Below are positions 61,599-64,000 of a stretch of DNA of 64,000 bases, piece by piece (the stretch's first letter is position 1; each line of letters begins with the position of its first letter). The notes beneath the pieces were generated by a model, which searched no databases, had not been told where the DNA came from, and saw nothing but the letters and a program-made list of their open reading frames with translations. This stretch comes from Halosaccharopolyspora lacisalsi (GTDB lineage Bacteria > Actinomycetota > Actinomycetes > Mycobacteriales > Pseudonocardiaceae): NCBI RefSeq assembly GCF_014137975.1, contig NZ_JACGWZ010000002.1, positions 248,001 to 312,000 on the forward strand, read 5' to 3'. Position numbers and translations under genes: made by a program.

Positions 61599-62258
61599 TC
61601 ACCGGCGACGCGCCAGGGTGAGGCCGTCGCCGACGGGCAGCATGGTCAGCTCGACCCGCTCGTCGTGCAGCGCGTGCTCGTTGAACGCCCGGATCGCGCG
61701 GATGTCGGCGTCACCGTAGTCGGGGCCCACGACGTGCCCGCCCGCGAGGACGTTGTCCACCAGGATCAGCCCACCGGGACGCGTCCGAACCACGATCTCC
61801 TCCCAGTAGTCGACGTATTCCGTCTTGTCCGCGTCGATGAACGCCAGGTCGATCGACGGCTGCTCCGGGAGGGCGCTCAGCGTCTCGATCGCCGAGCCCA
61901 GCCGTAGGTCGATGAGGTGCCGGACTCCGGCGCGTTCCCAGTGGTCGTGGGCGATGGCCGTGTACTCGGTGCTGGTGTCGCAGCACAGCAGCCTGCCGTG
62001 TTCGTCGAGGCCCCGCGCGACGGCCAGCGCCGAATACCCGGTGAAAGTGCCCACTTCCACCGCGAATCGCGTCCGGGCGATTTTGGTCAACAGCGTCAGC
62101 AACGAACCCTGCTCGGGGGAGATTCGCATCCGTGCTCGGTCGGGGAACTGCCGTTCGGTCTCGGCGATCAGTTCCCGCTGCACCTCGTCGGGCTGCGTTC
62201 CGTGCTCCACCAGGTACTCGTGCAGCTCGGAATCGAGCTGCGCCGTCTTGCGCGCCAC
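61599..62258 (-). CDS. Class I SAM-dependent O-methyltransferase (caffeoyl-CoA/catechol type)
   Basis: 219 residues from GTG 62258, where the family sequence starts (ARKTAQLDSELHEYLVEHG); the frame is open further upstream. SAM motif VEVGTFTGYSALAVARGL, acidic DTSTEYTAIAHDHW, and metal/substrate motif IDLAFIDADKTEYVDYWEEIV then VDNVLAGGHV. Mg-dependent methylation of a catechol-like hydroxyl is typical. Given the catechol-type catabolism in this window, an aromatic substrate is possible. Confidence 0.88.
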   Translation of the reverse strand: MARKTAQLDSELHEYLVEHGTQPDEVQRELIAETERQFPDRARMRISPEQGSLLTLLTKIARTRFAVEVGTFTGYSALAVARGLDEHGRLLCCDTSTEYTAIAHDHWERAGVRHLIDLRLGSAIETLSALPEQPSIDLAFIDADKTEYVDYWEEIVVRTRPGGLILVDNVLAGGHVVGPDYGDADIRAIRAFNEHALHDERVELTMLPVGDGLTLARRR

Positions 62259-62436
62259 TCCCGGAAAACTACGCTTTCCCGGTCGGTGGCGCAGCGGTGT
62301 TCGGGGCGGTCTCGAGCCGATTCGCCACGGCACGATCGTGTTCCGGTCGCGACGCTCCTCGTGAGTGTTTACGCTGACCTTCGTCACGACAGCCGCCCGT
62401 GATCGTGGGATCTTCGAAGCGAAAGGCGTGCGCTGG

Positions 62437-64000
62437 ATGAGCAGGTTGACACGGCCGACGAAACCGGCGAGCTCGACCTACCGCCGCGCCGGGCAGCAGG
62501 CCGACGAACTGGATCAGCGGTTCCAGCTGGCCGGAGGACTTCGACGGCAGATCAACAAGGTCTTTCCGAACCACTGGTCGTTCCTGCTCGGCGAACTCGC
62601 CCTGTACTCGTTCATCGTCCTGCTCATCACCGGCACCTACCTGGCGTACTTCTTCGATCCCTCGATGTCCGAGGTCACCTATCAGGGGATCTACACGAAT
62701 CTGCGCGGTGTGGAGATGTCGCGGGCGTACGAGACCACCCTGGACATCTCCTTCGAGGTCCGCGGGGGGATGTTCGCCCGCCAGATCCATCACTGGGCCG
62801 CGCTGGTGTTCCTGGCCGCGCTGGTGGCTCACATGCTCCGGATCTTTTTCACCGGCGCTTTCCGGCGGCCGCGGGAAACCAACTGGGTGATCGGCATCCT
62901 GCTGTTCGTCACGGGGATGTTCGAGGGCTTCACCGGGTACTCGCTGCCGGACGACCTGCTCTCCGGCACCGGGGTGCGCATCGCTTCGGGAATCACCATG
63001 TCGGTCCCGGTCATCGGTACCTGGCTGCACTGGCTGCTGTTCGGCGGTGAATTCGCCGGTGACGAGATCATCCCACGCTTCTACCTGATCCACATCTTCC
63101 TCCTGCCGGGCATCATCGCGGCGTTGATCGCGGTCCACCTGGCCCTGGTCTGGTACCAGAAGCACACTCAGTTCCCCGGTGTCCGCGCCACCGAGAGAAA
63201 CGTGATCGGCGTGCGCATCGTGCCCGTGTTCGCGATCAAGGCCGGAGGGCTGTTCGCCGTGGTCACCGGCGTCCTGGCGATCATGGGCGGGATCTTTCAG
63301 ATCAACCCGATCTGGAATCTGGGGCCCTACGTCCCCTCCATGGTCTCGGCGGCCTCGCAGCCGGACTGGTACATCCTCTGGACCGAAGGGTCCAGTCGGG
63401 TGTGGCCTCCGTGGGAGATCTACCTGTTCGGCAGTTTCACCGTTCCCGCTGTGTTCTGGCCGACCGCGTTCCTCATGGGCGTGATCTTCGCGGTGGCGGC
63501 GTCGTATCCGATGATCGAGCGCAAGCTCAGCGGTGACGACGCCCACCACAACCTGCTGCAGCGCCCCCGCGACGTTCCGGTGCGCACCAGCCTCGGCGCG
63601 ATGGCGCTCACGTTCTTCATGATCCTGCTGCTCATGGGGGCCAACGACATCATCGCCTTCAAGTTCGACATCGCGCTGGAGGCCACCACCTGGATCGGTC
63701 GGATCGGGCTGTTGATCGCTCCTCCGCTGGCCTACTACTTCGCCTACCGGATCTGCATCGGTCTGCAACGCTCCGACCGCGCGGTTCTCGAGCACGGTCT
63801 GGAAACCGGCGTGATCCGTAGGATGCCGCACGGTCAGTTCATCGAAGTACACCAGCCGCTGGGTCCGGTCGACGAGCACGGGCACCCCGAAGAGCTGACG
63901 TACCAGGGTGCGCCCGTACCGAAGAAGATGAACGAGATCGGGGCCGCCGGCAGGCCCCGAGCCGGCAGCCTGCTGCGACCGGACCCTCCCGAGGAGAGCG
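62437..64000 (+). CDS. qcrB: Cytochrome bc1 complex cytochrome b subunit, orphan copy (cut at right edge)
   Basis: At least 521 residues from ATG 62437. Membrane helices with haem-ligand histidines in [21 protein letters not shown] and [27 protein letters not shown] split in two, and the Qo-site motif PDWY in [22 protein letters not shown]. It has the long actinobacterial C-terminal tail (residues about 445-520). The frame reaches the window end without a stop, near the usual 540-residue length. qcrC and qcrA, which normally precede qcrB, are absent: the upstream gene is a divergent O-methyltransferase. So this is probably a second, stand-alone copy. Confidence 0.9.
   Translation, partial: MSRLTRPTKPASSTYRRAGQQADELDQRFQLAGGLRRQINKVFPNHWSFLLGELALYSFIVLLITGTYLAYFFDPSMSEVTYQGIYTNLRGVEMSRAYETTLDISFEVRGGMFARQIHHWAALVFLAALVAHMLRIFFTGAFRRPRETNWVIGILLFVTGMFEGFTGYSLPDDLLSGTGVRIASGITMSVPVIGTWLHWLLFGGEFAGDEIIPRFYLIHIFLLPGIIAALIAVHLALVWYQKHTQFPGVRATERNVIGVRIVPVFAIKAGGLFAVVTGVLAIMGGIFQINPIWNLGPYVPSMVSAASQPDWYILWTEGSSRVWPPWEIYLFGSFTVPAVFWPTAFLMGVIFAVAASYPMIERKLSGDDAHHNLLQRPRDVPVRTSLGAMALTFFMILLLMGANDIIAFKFDIALEATTWIGRIGLLIAPPLAYYFAYRICIGLQRSDRAVLEHGLETGVIRRMPHGQFIEVHQPLGPVDEHGHPEELTYQGAPVPKKMNEIGAAGRPRAGSLLRPDPPEES

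Overview
The window is high-GC actinobacterial chromosome. GTG and TTG starts are common, neighbouring genes often share ATGA, GTGA or TGATG junctions, and it carries Scr1-type XRE/DUF397 genes, YbaB/WXG-type genes and an actinobacterial QcrB. Many proteins are acid-rich. A Pseudonocardiales-like host, possibly a halophilic genus such as Actinopolyspora, fits; this is inference, and the sequence shows no species marker. I saw no rRNA, tRNA or CRISPR array.

Layout. 1-1.4 kb: a cut-off TauE/SafE permease and an Rrf2 regulator. 1.5-5.0 kb: a three-subunit molybdenum aldehyde oxidase of PaoABC type. 5.2-7.1 kb: a PPOX/F420-type protein and a frameshifted MFS carrier. 7.4-14.9 kb: a complete, tightly coupled protocatechuate (beta-ketoadipate) operon, pcaIJFHGBDC-pcaR, flanked by copies of a GTTC-N7-GAAC operator. 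15.2-17.1 kb: two heavily frameshifted sugar-type genes (alcohol dehydrogenase, TIM-barrel isomerase). 17.1-19.8 kb: a minus-strand cassette of two peptidoglycan-hydrolase/WXG-like proteins and two YbaB-like proteins. 19.9-25.5 kb: ketose 3-epimerase, VOC protein, methyltransferase, IclR regulator, a decayed XRE/DUF397 locus, and an ArsR/SRPBCC pair. 25.7-29.2 kb: ABC-2 transporter with a two-component system. 29.3-34.0 kb: TetR/YqeB-like, PAP2-like, and an ABC exporter with its MarR regulator. 34.1-37.5 kb: hydroxyarylic acid decarboxylase operon (UbiX-like, UbiX, UbiD, subunit D). 37.8-43.2 kb: Tex, a TnpB remnant, transketolase. 43.3-51.1 kb: hopanoid operon (fused hpnC-hpnD, hpnE, prenyl synthase, shc, hpnG, hpnH). 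51.4-55.6 kb: a broken membrane gene, secreted lipase and large LuxR regulator. 55.6-59.6 kb: a lipid operon in which one protein joins a glycosyltransferase to a WS/DGAT acyltransferase. 59.7-64 kb: ferredoxin, DeoR regulator, DUF2267, O-methyltransferase and an orphan qcrB cut by the window end.

Function. Two aromatic-acid systems dominate: ring cleavage of protocatechuate to succinyl-CoA plus acetyl-CoA, and non-oxidative decarboxylation of hydroxybenzoates. Two lipid systems follow: hopanoids (squalene to hopene to ribosylhopane precursors) and the uncharacterised glycosyl/acyl-transferase operon, which I rate the best candidate for something new. Broken genes (frameshifts, nonsense codons, truncations) are concentrated in accessory loci, while the pca, vdc, hpn, Tex and transporter genes are intact; this favours real gene decay, although several breaks lie in G/C runs and could be assembly errors.
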